A DNA stretch of 38,026 bases, from assembly GCA_028749235.1 (NCBI GenBank), contig JAQULS010000012.1:1-38026 (forward strand), written 5' to 3'. The DNA comes from Acidobacteriota bacterium. Lineage in GTDB: Bacteria; Acidobacteriota; Aminicenantia; Aminicenantales; UBA4085. A program made the translations under genes and the position numbers. A model generated the notes under the pieces. It was not told where the DNA came from. It saw only the letters and a program-made list of their open reading frames with translations, and did not search any database. Below, in pieces: positions 7,054-15,200 of this stretch; position 1 is the stretch's first letter, and each line of letters begins with the position of its first letter.

Positions 7054-7991
7054 TTGCGCGTCGCGTAGAGGATTCCGCCGACGAGACTGACCAGCAGGCC
7101 GAAAGCGGCGCCGATGAAGGAAAAGGACAGGGCCAGCTCGGGGGCCACTCCGTAGAAGCGAAAAACCTCGACGTAAGCCAGCTCGCGGAGCCCCCAGCCG
7201 TTGAGCGAGATGGGCAGGAGCTGGATGAGAAGAACCAGCGGGATGAAGACGAAGTAGTCGGCCAGCGGGACCGTGAGCTTCAGAGCCCGGCCGATCAGGA
7301 AGTAATACAGGATGACGTTCACCTGGAGGAGAAAGGCCCAGACGGTGGCCCGCAGGAAGTCCCTCGGGTGATCGCGGTAGCCGACGATGACCGAGCGGAA
7401 CTCGGCCAGCTTGAGCATGGCTTTGCGCAAAAAGCCCGAAGCGGGCGGGCGGAGGAGGAGACGGCCCGTGGCCGGCAGGAAGAACAGGCCGAGAACGGCG
7501 AAGCCGCCCAGGCCCAGCAGAAGCGTGAGTCCGATCAGCGGGATGCGGCGGACCATGTCCAGGCGGAAGAGCGAGGCGGCCAGGGCGAAGAGAAAAAGGA
7601 TCAGGATGCCGCTCATCCGCTCGACGATGACCACCGCCGAGGAGCGGACGATCGATCGTGATAGGCGCGATCCGTCCCAAATGCGGTAGGCGTCCCCGCC
7701 GATGCTGGTGGGCAGGAAGTTGTTGAAGAATTCCCCGATCAGGCAGGACCGGAAGAGAAAGCCGACGGGCATGTCGTCGCCCTGGGGCAGGGCCAGGATC
7801 CGCCAGCGGTAGGCCCGGATGAGGAGGCCGACGCCGTTCAGGGCGAAGGCGACGACCAGCCAGGGCCAGGCCGCGCCGCGCAGGTGACGGATGATTGCGG
7901 CCAGGTCGGCGCGGGATAGGATATACGCCAGCAAACCCGCGCTGATGACAAGCTTGAGCAGGAAGGAGAGCGTCTTACGGCGGCCGGCCAT
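7050..7991 (-). CDS. Lysylphosphatidylglycerol synthase TM-domain (UPF0104) flippase-like protein
   Basis: The 313 residues carry about eight membrane segments. They include LLKLVISAGLLAYILS near the start and FGLLVSLVGGILYA at the end. Signature stretches of the family are RAYRWRIL, FFNNFLPTSIGGDAYRIW and LLPISLNGWGLRELAYVE. The family corresponds to the membrane domain of MprF without the aminoacyl-transferase part. Stand-alone members are thought to move lipids or lipid-linked precursors across the inner membrane; the substrate cannot be read from sequence. It is the first gene of the minus-strand set with the EnvC-like and CtpA-like genes, which suggests an envelope role. The -10 box lies so close to the ATG that the transcript may be leaderless. 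Confidence 0.85.
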   Translation of the reverse strand: MAGRRKTLSFLLKLVISAGLLAYILSRADLAAIIRHLRGAAWPWLVVAFALNGVGLLIRAYRWRILALPQGDDMPVGFLFRSCLIGEFFNNFLPTSIGGDAYRIWDGSRLSRSIVRSSAVVIVERMSGILILFLFALAASLFRLDMVRRIPLIGLTLLLGLGGFAVLGLFFLPATGRLLLRPPASGFLRKAMLKLAEFRSVIVGYRDHPRDFLRATVWAFLLQVNVILYYFLIGRALKLTVPLADYFVFIPLVLLIQLLPISLNGWGLRELAYVEVFRFYGVAPELALSFSFIGAAFGLLVSLVGGILYATRK

Positions 7992-7997
7992 AGGGCG

Positions 7998-8006
7998 ATT
8001 TTATCA
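7998..8006 (-). promoter_or_regulatory. Extended -10 (TGATAAAAT), likely leaderless start
   Basis: On the minus strand TGATAAAAT ends six bases before the ATG at 7991. The predicted transcription start therefore coincides with the start codon. The identical motif precedes aspS at 31191-31199. Confidence 0.5.
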
Positions 8007-8029
8007 CAACTCGAAAAAGCGCGCCGGGC

Positions 8030-8058
8030 TTGGAAAATAGGACGACCGGGATTATGAT
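8030..8058 (+). promoter_or_regulatory. Predicted promoter of the glycerate kinase gene
   Basis: A -35 TTGGAA (8030-8035), a 17-base spacer and a -10 TATGAT (8053-8058) overlap two candidate start codons (8054 and 8057). This favours the third in-frame ATG at 8069. Confidence 0.5.
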
Positions 8059-8068
8059 GCTTCGTAAT

Positions 8069-9457
8069 ATGAGGGGAACGCTGCTCGACGCCGCCAGGAA
8101 GATCGCGGCCGCGGCCGTGGAAGCCGTCCGGCCCGAGCGGCTGATCCGGGACGGACTGCGATGGGATCCCGGCCGGCTTGAGGTCCAGGGCCGAAGCTTC
8201 GACCTCGCGGAGGAAGAAGCCGTCGATATCCTGTCGTTCGGCAAGGCGGCCGCGGGCATGGCCTGGGCAGCGGCCGAGATCCTCGAGAGTCGCGTGCGTC
8301 GCGGCCTGGTCGTCACTCCGCCCGATCCGTCTCCGGAGCCGCCCGGCTTCACGCGCATCGAGGCGGCCCATCCCCATCCCGACGCCCGAAGCCTTTTGGC
8401 GGGTAGGACCGCCCTCGAACTGGCCGGGGCCTCGGGGCCTCGCGATCTTCTCCTGCTCCTGGTTTCGGGGGGAGGCTCCTCACTGCTGTGCGCTCCCCGC
8501 CCCGGCTTGGATCTGCGGGCCAAGGCCGATACGGCCCTTGCGCTCATGGCCCGCGGCGCCGACATCCGCGAGCTCAATATCGTCCGCAAGCATCTCTCCC
8601 TGGTCAAGGGCGGGGGACTGGCCGTCGCCGCGCGCGGCCGGGTCGTGAACCTCCTGCTTTCGGACGTGCCCGGCGATGATCCCGAAGTCATCGCCGCGGG
8701 ACCGGGAACCTGGGACGGCTCGACCTTCGCCGAGGCCGAGGCCGTTCTGCGACGCCGCGGGCTGTGGGACGATTCGCCGCCGGGAGTCCGGGAGATGATC
8801 GAAGCCGGTCTGGCCGGCCGCATCCCGGAGACGCTCAAAAAAAACGATCCGGCCGCGGAGCGGATTTCTAGCTTCATCATCGGGCGCAACGCCACGGCTC
8901 TGGCGGCCGCCCGCAGAGAAGCGGAAGCCCTGGGATTCCGGGCCTCAATCATGGCCGTTCCCGACGCGGGCGAAGCCCGGGAAGCGGCTGCCCGCTACGT
9001 CCCGAACCTGCTGGCCTCGATTCGGACGCTCCATCCGGGCGACAAGCCCATCGCCTTGATCGCGGGGGGGGAGCACACCGTCACGATCAGAGGCCGGGGC
9101 CTGGGCGGCCGCAACCAGGAATTCGTCCTGGCCGTCCTCGTTGATATCGGGAAGCGGGCCCGGGCCGGGACGGCCGATCCCTCCGTTTTCGGGACTTTCT
9201 CCCGGACGGGCCGTCTCCACGGGAGGGACTGGCTGGCCATGAGCTTCGGCACGGACGGCGTGGACGGGCCGACCGACGCCGCCGGCGCCTGGGCCGGGCC
9301 GGATGTCCTGGCCCGGGCTCAGGCCCTGGGGCTGAACATGGGAGCGCGGCTCGACGACAACGACTCTTACCGGTTCTTCCAAAAGACCGGCGGACTCTAT
9401 AAGACCGGTCCGACCGGCACCAACGTCATGGATGTCCGCATATTCCTGGCAGGGTGA
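8069..9457 (+). CDS. Glycerate 2-kinase (GckA/MOFRL family)
   Basis: The 462-residue protein matches the two-domain glycerate 2-kinase family: an N-terminal DUF4147 domain and a C-terminal MOFRL domain. It phosphorylates D-glycerate at C2 with ATP, feeding glycolysis or the serine and glyoxylate pathways. Visible signatures are SFGKAAAGMA, AAHPHPD, LVSGGGSSLL, LNIVRKHLSLVKGGGLA, LLLSDVPGDDPEVIAAGPG, LIAGGEHTV, GGRNQEFVL, FGTDGVDGPTDAAGA and the closing GPTGTNVMD. All motifs look intact. I chose ATG 8069 because the promoter overlaps the earlier ATGs at 8054 and 8057; those would add four or five residues. The gene stands alone and ends six bases before a palindromic repeat. Confidence 0.9.
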   Translation: MRGTLLDAARKIAAAAVEAVRPERLIRDGLRWDPGRLEVQGRSFDLAEEEAVDILSFGKAAAGMAWAAAEILESRVRRGLVVTPPDPSPEPPGFTRIEAAHPHPDARSLLAGRTALELAGASGPRDLLLLLVSGGGSSLLCAPRPGLDLRAKADTALALMARGADIRELNIVRKHLSLVKGGGLAVAARGRVVNLLLSDVPGDDPEVIAAGPGTWDGSTFAEAEAVLRRRGLWDDSPPGVREMIEAGLAGRIPETLKKNDPAAERISSFIIGRNATALAAARREAEALGFRASIMAVPDAGEAREAAARYVPNLLASIRTLHPGDKPIALIAGGEHTVTIRGRGLGGRNQEFVLAVLVDIGKRARAGTADPSVFGTFSRTGRLHGRDWLAMSFGTDGVDGPTDAAGAWAGPDVLARAQALGLNMGARLDDNDSYRFFQKTGGLYKTGPTGTNVMDVRIFLAG

Positions 9458-9462
9458 CGGAC

Positions 9463-9555
9463 GGGGTCAGGTCTTAAGATTCAAGATTTCTGACAACCGG
9501 CGTTTACGTTTCGTCAACGAATAGGATCATATCTTGAATCTTAAGACCTGACCCC
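9463..9555. repeat. Palindromic repeat element, copy 1
   Basis: Perfect 25-base inverted repeats (9463-9487 and 9531-9555), beginning GGGGTCAGGTCTTAAG, flank a 43-base core. Two relatives are at 28715-28818 and 31091-31185. The core matches that of copy 3 at 41 of 43 positions in the opposite orientation. It sits between the convergent glycerate kinase and carB genes and could fold into a strong hairpin that terminates both. Elements with this kind of end are typical of REP/MITE sequences moved by IS200-like (RAYT) transposases; no transposase is present here. Confidence 0.85.
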
Positions 9556-9564
9556 AGCTTCCCC

Positions 9565-12500
9565 TTACTCGTATTCGGCCCAGTGCTTGACCAGCAGGTC
9601 GGCGTCCTTCTTCTGGGCCAGGGCGTGGGCGAAGAGATCGGCGATCTGGAGATTGGTCAGCAGCGGGATTGAAAAGTCCACGGCCATGCGGCGCAGCTCG
9701 TAGTCGCTGTCGAAGGCCGCCTTGCGGGCGGGGTCCGGCACGGAGACGACGAACTCGATCTTCCGTTCCCGCAGGAAATCGCGGATGTTGGGCGTCCGCC
9801 GCTCGTGGACCTTGTGGAGCAGGATGGCCGCGACGCCGTGCTGGCGGAGGAAAAGGGACGTCTGCTCGGTGGCGTAGATGGTCAGCCCGAGATCGCGCAA
9901 TTCCTCGGCCGCGTGCAGGAACTTCTGCTTGTCGGTCCGTGAGCCAATGCTCAAGAGGATGGACTTGCGCGGCAGGGTGTAGCCGGCCGATAGAAGCGAC
10001 TTGAGCAGGGCCTCCGAGGCATCCTCGCCCAGGCAGGCCACCTCGCCGGTCGAAGCCATCTCGACGCCCAGGGTCGGATCCGCCCCCTTGAGCCGCGAGA
10101 ACGAGAACTGCGGGGCCTTAACCCCGACGTAGTTGAGATCCAGGGTGGACTTGAGGCTGCGGGGCGTCCGGCCGAGCATGGCCTCCACGGCCAGGTCGAT
10201 GAAGTTGACCTTGGTCACCTTGGAGACGAAGGGGAAGGAGCGGGAAGCCCGCAGGTTGCATTCGATGACCTTGACGGCGTTGTCCTTGGCGATGAACTGG
10301 ATGTTGAAGGGCCCGGTGATGCGCAGCGCCGCGGCTATCTTGCGGCCCGTTTCGCGGACCCGGCGCATGGTCTCGATGTAGGTCTTCTGCGGCGGCAGGA
10401 CCATGGTCGCGTCGCCCGAGTGGACGCCGGCGTTCTCGATGTGCTCGACCACGGCCGAGGCGACGATGCGGCCGTCCTTGGCCACCGCGTCGAGCTCGAT
10501 CTCCTTGGCGTTAAGGATGAACTTGCTGATGACGACCGGGTACTGGGGCGAGACGCGAGCCGCCCGCTTGAGGATGGTCTCCAGGTCCTTCTCGTCGAAG
10601 ACCACACTCATGGCCGCCCCGCTCAGGACGTAGGACGGCCGGACGAGGACCGGGTAACCGGCCTCGCGGGCGAAGGTCCGGGCTTCGCGGGCCGAGCGCA
10701 GCTCCCGCCACTCGGGCTGGTCGATGCCCAGCCCGTCCAGCAGCCGGCCGAACTTGAAGCGGTTCTCGGCCGTATCGATGCTCTCGGGCGAAGTCCCCAG
10801 GATCCGCAGCCCGGCCTTGTGGCATTTCATGGCGATGTTGTTGGGGATCTGTCCGCCCATGGCCAGGATGATGCCGCGGGGATTCTCGCGCTTGTAGATG
10901 TCCAGGACGCGCTCGAAGCTCAACTCCTCGAAATACAGCCGGTCGCAGATGTCGTAGTCGGTCGAGACGGTCTCGGGGTTGTAGTTGACCATCAGCGTCT
11001 CGCAGCCGAGGCGCTTGAGGGCCAGGACGGCCGAGACGCAGCACCAGTCGAACTCGACCGAGGAGCCGATGCTGTAGGAGCCCGAGCCGAGGACCATGAC
11101 CTTCTTGTTCTTGCGCTCGAAGCGGACGTCATCCTCCGTCCCGTGGTAGGTCGTGTAAAGGTAGTTCGTCTTGGCCGGGTACTCGGCGGCCAGGGTGTCG
11201 ATCTGCTTGACCGCCGGCCGGACCCGGAGCCGTTCGCGGCGGGCCCGGACCTCGCTCTCGCGCGATCCGGTCAGGATGGCGATCTGCTTGTCCGAGAAGC
11301 CCTTCTTCTTGGCCAGGAGCATCCGGTCGCGATTCAATCCGGCCAGGCCGCGACCGCGGATGTCGGCCTCCAAGTCGACGATGGCCTTGATCTTGGTGAT
11401 GAACCAGCGGTCGATCCGGGTCAGTTGATGGATGCGGTCGACCGTCCAGCCGTGTTTGAGGGCCTCGGCGATCCCGAACAGCCGCTCGTCGGTGGGGTGC
11501 TTGAGCTCGAGCTCCAGGTCCTCGAAGGAGTAGCTGTCGTTGCCGACCATGCCGTAAACGCCGATCTGGAGCATTCGAGTGGCCTTCTGCAGGGCTTCCT
11601 CGAAGCTGCGGCCGATGGCCATGACCTCGCCGACCGACTTCATCTCGGAGCCGATCTTCTTGGACACCCGGCGGAACTTCTTCAGGTCCCAGCGCGGGAT
11701 CTTGACCACCAGGTAGTCCAGAGCCGGCTCAAAGCAGGCCGTGGTCTTCTTGGTGATGGAGTTGAGCAGGCCGGGCAGGTCGTGGCCCAGGACGAGCTTG
11801 GCGGCGATGAAGGCCAGCGGGTACCCGGTGGCCTTGGAAGCCAGGGCGGAGCTCCGCGACAGGCGGGCGTTGACTTCGATGATCCGGTAGTCGCCCGTCC
11901 GGGGGTGGAGGGCGTACTGGATGTTGCACTCGCCGACGATGCCCAGGTGGCGGACCGCCCGGATGGCGATGGCCCGCAGGCGGTGGTATTCCTCGTTGGT
12001 CAGCGTCTGCGACGGGGCGATGACGATGCTCTCGCCCGTGTGGATGCCCATGGGGTCGAAGTTCTCCATGTTGCACACGGTGACGCAGTTGTCCTCGCGG
12101 TCGCGGACGACCTCGTACTCGACTTCCTTCCAACCCTCCAGGTATTCCTCGATCAAAACCTGGGGCGCGTGGGCGAAGGCTTTTTTAAGGGCTTCCTTCA
12201 GCTCGGTTTCATTCTGCGACAGGCCGCTGCCGCGGCCGCCCAGGGCGAAGGCGACCCGGGCCATGACCGGATAGCCGATGGTCCGGGCGATGCGCAGGCC
12301 GCCTTCGATGGTTGTGGCGGCCATGCCCCGCGGCGACTTGAGCCCGATCTCGGCCAGGCGGGCGTTGAAGCGCTCCCGGTCCTCGGTGTCCTCGATGACG
12401 GATATCGGCGTCCCCAGCACCCGGACGCCGTGCCGCTCCAAGACGCCCGATTGGGCCAGGGCGACGCCGCAGTTAAGGGCCGTCTGGCCGCCGAACGAGA

Positions 12501-12798
12501 GAAGGATGCCGTCCGGCTTCTCGCGGGCGATGACCTTCTCCACGAACTCGGGCGTGACCGGCAGGAAGTAGATCTTGTCGGCCATGAACTCCGAGGTCTG
12601 GATGGTGGCGATGTTGGGGTTGATGAGGACGACTTCGAGGCTCTCTTCCTTGAGGGCCTTGATGGCCTGCGAGCCGCTGTAGTCGAACTCGCCGGCCTCG
12701 CCGATCTTGAGGGCGCCGGAACCGAGCAGCAGGACCTTGGACACGCGGCCTTCGCCCGCGCCGCCCGCCGGCTTGCCTTTCGAGAGGACGCGGCTCAT
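9565..12798 (-). CDS. carB: Carbamoyl-phosphate synthase large chain
   Basis: The 1077 residues match the usual CarB length. The protein makes carbamoyl phosphate from bicarbonate, ATP and ammonia delivered by CarA, for pyrimidine and arginine synthesis. Two ATP-grasp halves are visible. The first starts with LLLGSGALKIGEAGEFDYSG and contains GGRGSGLSQNETEL and EVNARLSRSSALASKATGYP. The second starts with VLGSGSYSIGSSVEFDWCCV and contains LVRPSYVLSGAAMSV and ECNLRASRSFPFVSKV. A C-terminal MGS-like regulatory domain (about 930-1077) includes LSIGSRTDKQKF. Its ATG overlaps the carA stop as ATGA. A long reading frame continues upstream, but it only shadows carA. Confidence 0.97.
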   Translation of the reverse strand: MSRVLSKGKPAGGAGEGRVSKVLLLGSGALKIGEAGEFDYSGSQAIKALKEESLEVVLINPNIATIQTSEFMADKIYFLPVTPEFVEKVIAREKPDGILLSFGGQTALNCGVALAQSGVLERHGVRVLGTPISVIEDTEDRERFNARLAEIGLKSPRGMAATTIEGGLRIARTIGYPVMARVAFALGGRGSGLSQNETELKEALKKAFAHAPQVLIEEYLEGWKEVEYEVVRDREDNCVTVCNMENFDPMGIHTGESIVIAPSQTLTNEEYHRLRAIAIRAVRHLGIVGECNIQYALHPRTGDYRIIEVNARLSRSSALASKATGYPLAFIAAKLVLGHDLPGLLNSITKKTTACFEPALDYLVVKIPRWDLKKFRRVSKKIGSEMKSVGEVMAIGRSFEEALQKATRMLQIGVYGMVGNDSYSFEDLELELKHPTDERLFGIAEALKHGWTVDRIHQLTRIDRWFITKIKAIVDLEADIRGRGLAGLNRDRMLLAKKKGFSDKQIAILTGSRESEVRARRERLRVRPAVKQIDTLAAEYPAKTNYLYTTYHGTEDDVRFERKNKKVMVLGSGSYSIGSSVEFDWCCVSAVLALKRLGCETLMVNYNPETVSTDYDICDRLYFEELSFERVLDIYKRENPRGIILAMGGQIPNNIAMKCHKAGLRILGTSPESIDTAENRFKFGRLLDGLGIDQPEWRELRSAREARTFAREAGYPVLVRPSYVLSGAAMSVVFDEKDLETILKRAARVSPQYPVVISKFILNAKEIELDAVAKDGRIVASAVVEHIENAGVHSGDATMVLPPQKTYIETMRRVRETGRKIAAALRITGPFNIQFIAKDNAVKVIECNLRASRSFPFVSKVTKVNFIDLAVEAMLGRTPRSLKSTLDLNYVGVKAPQFSFSRLKGADPTLGVEMASTGEVACLGEDASEALLKSLLSAGYTLPRKSILLSIGSRTDKQKFLHAAEELRDLGLTIYATEQTSLFLRQHGVAAILLHKVHERRTPNIRDFLRERKIEFVVSVPDPARKAAFDSDYELRRMAVDFSIPLLTNLQIADLFAHALAQKKDADLLVKHWAEYE

Positions 12799-13871
12799 GG
12801 CAGGCTCTCCAGGAATTCGTCGAAGAGAAATTCGGTGTCCGTCGGCCCGGGGGCGGCCTCGGGGTGGAACTGGACGCTGCGGAAGGGCTTGTTGAGATGG
12901 CGGATGCCCTCGTTGGTCCCGTCGTTGGCGTTGCGGAACCACGGCGCCCAGCCCTTGGGCAGGGTCCGAACGTCCACCGCGAAGCCGTGATTCTGGCTGG
13001 TGATGTAGCAGCGCTTGGTCCCTTCCTCCAAGCACGGCTGGTTCTGGCTGCGGTGGCCGAACTTGAGCTTGTAGGTGTCGGCGCCGGCGGCCAGGGCCAG
13101 GAGCTGGTTGCCCAGGCAGATGCCGAAGAGGGGAAGATTTGCCGCCATCATCCGGCGCAGGGTTTCGATCGTCGCCGCGCACTGCTTGGGGTCGCCCGGC
13201 CCGTTGGAGACCAGCACCCCGGCCGGGGCGTACTCCATGATCTTCTCAAAGGGCGTGTCGGCCGGGAACCGGACGACCTTGGCCTCGCGGCGGAGAAGGC
13301 ATTGCAGGATATTGAGCTTCATGCCGCAGTCGATGACCGCGACGCATTTTTTCCGGTCCTTGTTGTAGGCCTTGATCCGCTTGACGCTCACCTCCCCGAC
13401 CAGGTGGCGCTTGTTCGGGTCGGGGATGAGCCGGGCCTCGCGGCGCAGGGCGGCCAAGTCGGCCTTGGTGTAGTAGGTCTCCAGGATGCCGCGCATGACC
13501 CCGTGGAGGCGGAGTTTTTTGGTCAGGGCCCGGGTGTCGACGCCGGAGATGCCGGGGATGGCGCTCTCCTTGAGCCAGACATCGAGCGTCTTTTCGGAAC
13601 TGGCGTGAGAGGGGACTTCGCAGAGCTCGCTGACGATATAACCCCAAATCTTGGGCTTGTCGGACTCGAAGGCCTTGGGCGAGACGCCGTAGTTTCCGAT
13701 CAGGGGGTAGGTCTGGCAGAGAATCTGGCCGTGGTAGGAGGGGTCCGTGATGGACTCGGGATAGCCGACCATGCCGGTATTGAAAACGACCTCGCCCGAG
13801 ACCTTGGCGAAGGCTCCGAAGCCTTCGCCGGGCCAGACGCTGCCGTCTTCAAGGACAAGGACTGCTCTCAC
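12795..13871 (-). CDS. carA: Carbamoyl-phosphate synthase small chain
   Basis: This 358-residue glutamine amidotransferase subunit hydrolyses glutamine and passes ammonia to CarB. The N-terminal CarA domain shows LEDGSVWPGEGFGA, GEVVFNTGMVGYPE and ITDPSYHGQI. The class I glutaminase domain shows SNGPGDPKQC, FGICLGNQ (nucleophile C252), SQNHGFAVD and VQFHPEAAPGP (H336, E338), so the catalytic triad is intact. The start is GTG 13871, with GGAG ten bases upstream and a good promoter 27 bases away. carA and carB form an operon. Confidence 0.96.
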   Translation of the reverse strand: MRAVLVLEDGSVWPGEGFGAFAKVSGEVVFNTGMVGYPESITDPSYHGQILCQTYPLIGNYGVSPKAFESDKPKIWGYIVSELCEVPSHASSEKTLDVWLKESAIPGISGVDTRALTKKLRLHGVMRGILETYYTKADLAALRREARLIPDPNKRHLVGEVSVKRIKAYNKDRKKCVAVIDCGMKLNILQCLLRREAKVVRFPADTPFEKIMEYAPAGVLVSNGPGDPKQCAATIETLRRMMAANLPLFGICLGNQLLALAAGADTYKLKFGHRSQNQPCLEEGTKRCYITSQNHGFAVDVRTLPKGWAPWFRNANDGTNEGIRHLNKPFRSVQFHPEAAPGPTDTEFLFDEFLESLP

Positions 13872-13898
13872 GAGGATGGGGCTCCGTAAAATCGGCCT

Positions 13899-13927
13899 AT
13901 TATAGCGGTTCGCTCCGGCGGAGACAA
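13899..13927 (-). promoter_or_regulatory. carAB promoter
   Basis: On the minus strand a -35 TTGTCT (13922-13927), a 17-base spacer and a perfect -10 TATAAT (13899-13904) precede the carA GTG by 27 bases. No pyrimidine-type attenuator or PyrR hairpin is obvious in the short leader. Confidence 0.65.
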
Positions 13928-13977
13928 GGAGAAACCGAGAAGAAACCGAGATCCTATTGAGGTTCGGGCGGCCTTCT

Positions 13978-14517
13978 CTACAGAAGACTGGGATCCAGCG
14001 GGCCTTCGTTTCCCCCGACGTTTTCGGGCCGCGAAGGGGGAGCGTGGCGGGTTGGATGGGCCGTCGGAGCGGGAGGAACCTGGCGAGCGGCGCGGGCGGG
14101 TGCGGCGGCCGGGATCGGCCCCGTCCAGTCTTCGACCTGGAGGCCGGGAATATGGCCGTAGAGCGCGACGTCGGGGGCGACCAGGACGGCGTTCAGGTTC
14201 AAGGCGTGGGCGCCGATCCGCGCGGCCTCGGCGGCGATCGGCGTTCCGGCCGCCTCCAGCTCGGCCCGGACGCGGCCGTACGTCTCGGCCGCTGCCGTCC
14301 CGAAGTCCGCGATTTCGAGGGGCAGGAGGAACTCCTCGAGGGCCGCGGCATCGCTCTCGGCGGAGGCGCTTTGGGCGGCTCCGCGGCGGAGCTCGGCCAG
14401 GGTCAGGGAGGAGATGCCCGCGTCTCCGGGTTCCAGGCCGGAGATGCGCCGTATGGCCGCCTCCGGTTTGCGCTTGATCAGGGCGACGCAGGCGTCGGAT
14501 TCCAGCATGTAGCGCAT
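13978..14517 (-). CDS. VapC-like PIN-domain toxin with altered active site and extended tail
   Basis: The 179 residues comprise a PIN domain (1-131) and a Pro/Ala-rich tail not normal for VapC. PIN toxins cleave RNA using a cluster of acidic residues. The first Asp of LDTD is Glu (E6 in MLESDAC), E42 in TLAELRRG is kept, the Asp expected in GPxDxxIAAHA is Ala (A98 in AAEAARIGAHA), and D116 may fill the last site. At least one metal ligand therefore appears lost. The tail looks like readthrough past the normal end at VEDW, perhaps after loss of a stop codon. The start ATG overlaps the vapB stop (TGATG). It is probably an inactivated or weakened toxin. Confidence 0.8.
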   Translation of the reverse strand: MRYMLESDACVALIKRKPEAAIRRISGLEPGDAGISSLTLAELRRGAAQSASAESDAAALEEFLLPLEIADFGTAAAETYGRVRAELEAAGTPIAAEAARIGAHALNLNAVLVAPDVALYGHIPGLQVEDWTGPIPAAAPARAARQVPPAPTAHPTRHAPPSRPENVGGNEGPLDPSLL

Positions 14518-14744
14518 CAGCGTCCTCCGCGTCCCGGCCGGGTCGGCCGTTCTTTTTCGGACAGGAAGTCGCCGGAAAACTTGTCCAGGCTCTGAATCAG
14601 GGATTCCCAGGCGCTGTTGGCGGGTAGGAGAACGACGGCGTTGCCGGACTTCTTGACGAAGACGAACTCGCCCTCGAAGCGGAACTCCTTGGGCAGGCGG
14701 ACGGCCTGGCTTTGCCCGTTGGGGAAGAGCTTGGCGGTTTTCAT
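14517..14744 (-). CDS. VapB-like antitoxin (AbrB/SpoVT fold)
   Basis: The 75-residue protein starts MKTAKLFPNGQSQAVRLPKEF, the classic swapped-hairpin AbrB DNA-binding motif of VapB. The C-terminal half (LLPANSAWESLIQSLDKF) would bind and block the toxin. ATG 14744 is chosen because the motif begins there and an upstream extension would run into the operator. VapB normally represses its own operon by binding a palindrome at the promoter, and one is present at 14760-14780. Confidence 0.88.
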   Translation of the reverse strand: MKTAKLFPNGQSQAVRLPKEFRFEGEFVFVKKSGNAVVLLPANSAWESLIQSLDKFSGDFLSEKERPTRPGRGGR

Positions 14745-14759
14745 TTGGATACCATAAAA

Positions 14760-14780
14760 GTATATATTAAGCATATATAC
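14760..14780. promoter_or_regulatory. vapBC operator palindrome
   Basis: GTATATAT (14760-14767) and ATATATAC (14773-14780) form a perfect 8-base inverted repeat with a 5-base centre. It overlaps the predicted -10 box and lies 15 bases before the vapB ATG, as expected for an autoregulatory site. Confidence 0.65.
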
Positions 14781-14800
14781 TATTTACCCGTAGAAGTCAA
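14772..14800 (-). promoter_or_regulatory. vapBC promoter
   Basis: On the minus strand, -35 TTGACT (14795-14800), a 17-base spacer and -10 TATATG (14772-14777). The -10 lies inside the operator palindrome. Confidence 0.45.
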
Positions 14801-15200
14801 TCTCATTTTTAGTGAATTATGCTGAAAAGGGGCGCTATCCCTCTCTACTGAAGCTCTGACTAAAAGGATGTGTTTCAAGAGCTTGCGTTCTTGTGAGTTA
14901 TATTTCGGGTATAAAATGTTGGCTGTACAGGTGACATGGGATGTTAAAAATGTAATGAACTTGCTAATTGGACCAGGGCGGGAGAGCATGTCAATTTCTG
15001 TTCGTTTGAGAAAAAGCACTTGATCTTAATGAGCGGCTTCAACCATACTTAAACCTTAGAAATTGTAATAATTGGCGTCGGCAATTCTATTCGGATCGCG
15101 AATGGGGGGAATAGTGAGATGCTTGGAAATCCTAAATTACAAAGAAGCCCTCTCCTAGAAATGCTAAGGTTTCCGGGCCATTAAACACGAGATACTTCCA
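14801..15200. other. AT-rich gene-free stretch at the island edge
   Basis: About 400 bases are much AT-richer than the DNA on the left. I see no convincing gene, tRNA or repeat. A 79-residue minus-strand frame (14780-15019) overlaps the vapBC promoter and has no recognisable motif. The stretch marks the left edge of the atypical DNA that carries the TcmP and radical-SAM genes. Confidence 0.5.

Noticed and set aside
7054-7680. N-terminal extension of the EnvC-like frame
   Set aside because: It shadows the flippase-like gene. The signal peptide at the 7053 start and the ATGA overlap define the real start.
10420-12990. Long plus-strand open frame of 856 codons opposite carB
   Set aside because: It is an antisense shadow in GC-rich DNA. 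The minus strand encodes complete CarB motifs, and this frame has low-complexity composition and no recognisable domain.
14780-15019. 79-residue minus-strand frame
   Set aside because: It overlaps the vapBC promoter region and has no ribosome binding site or known motif.
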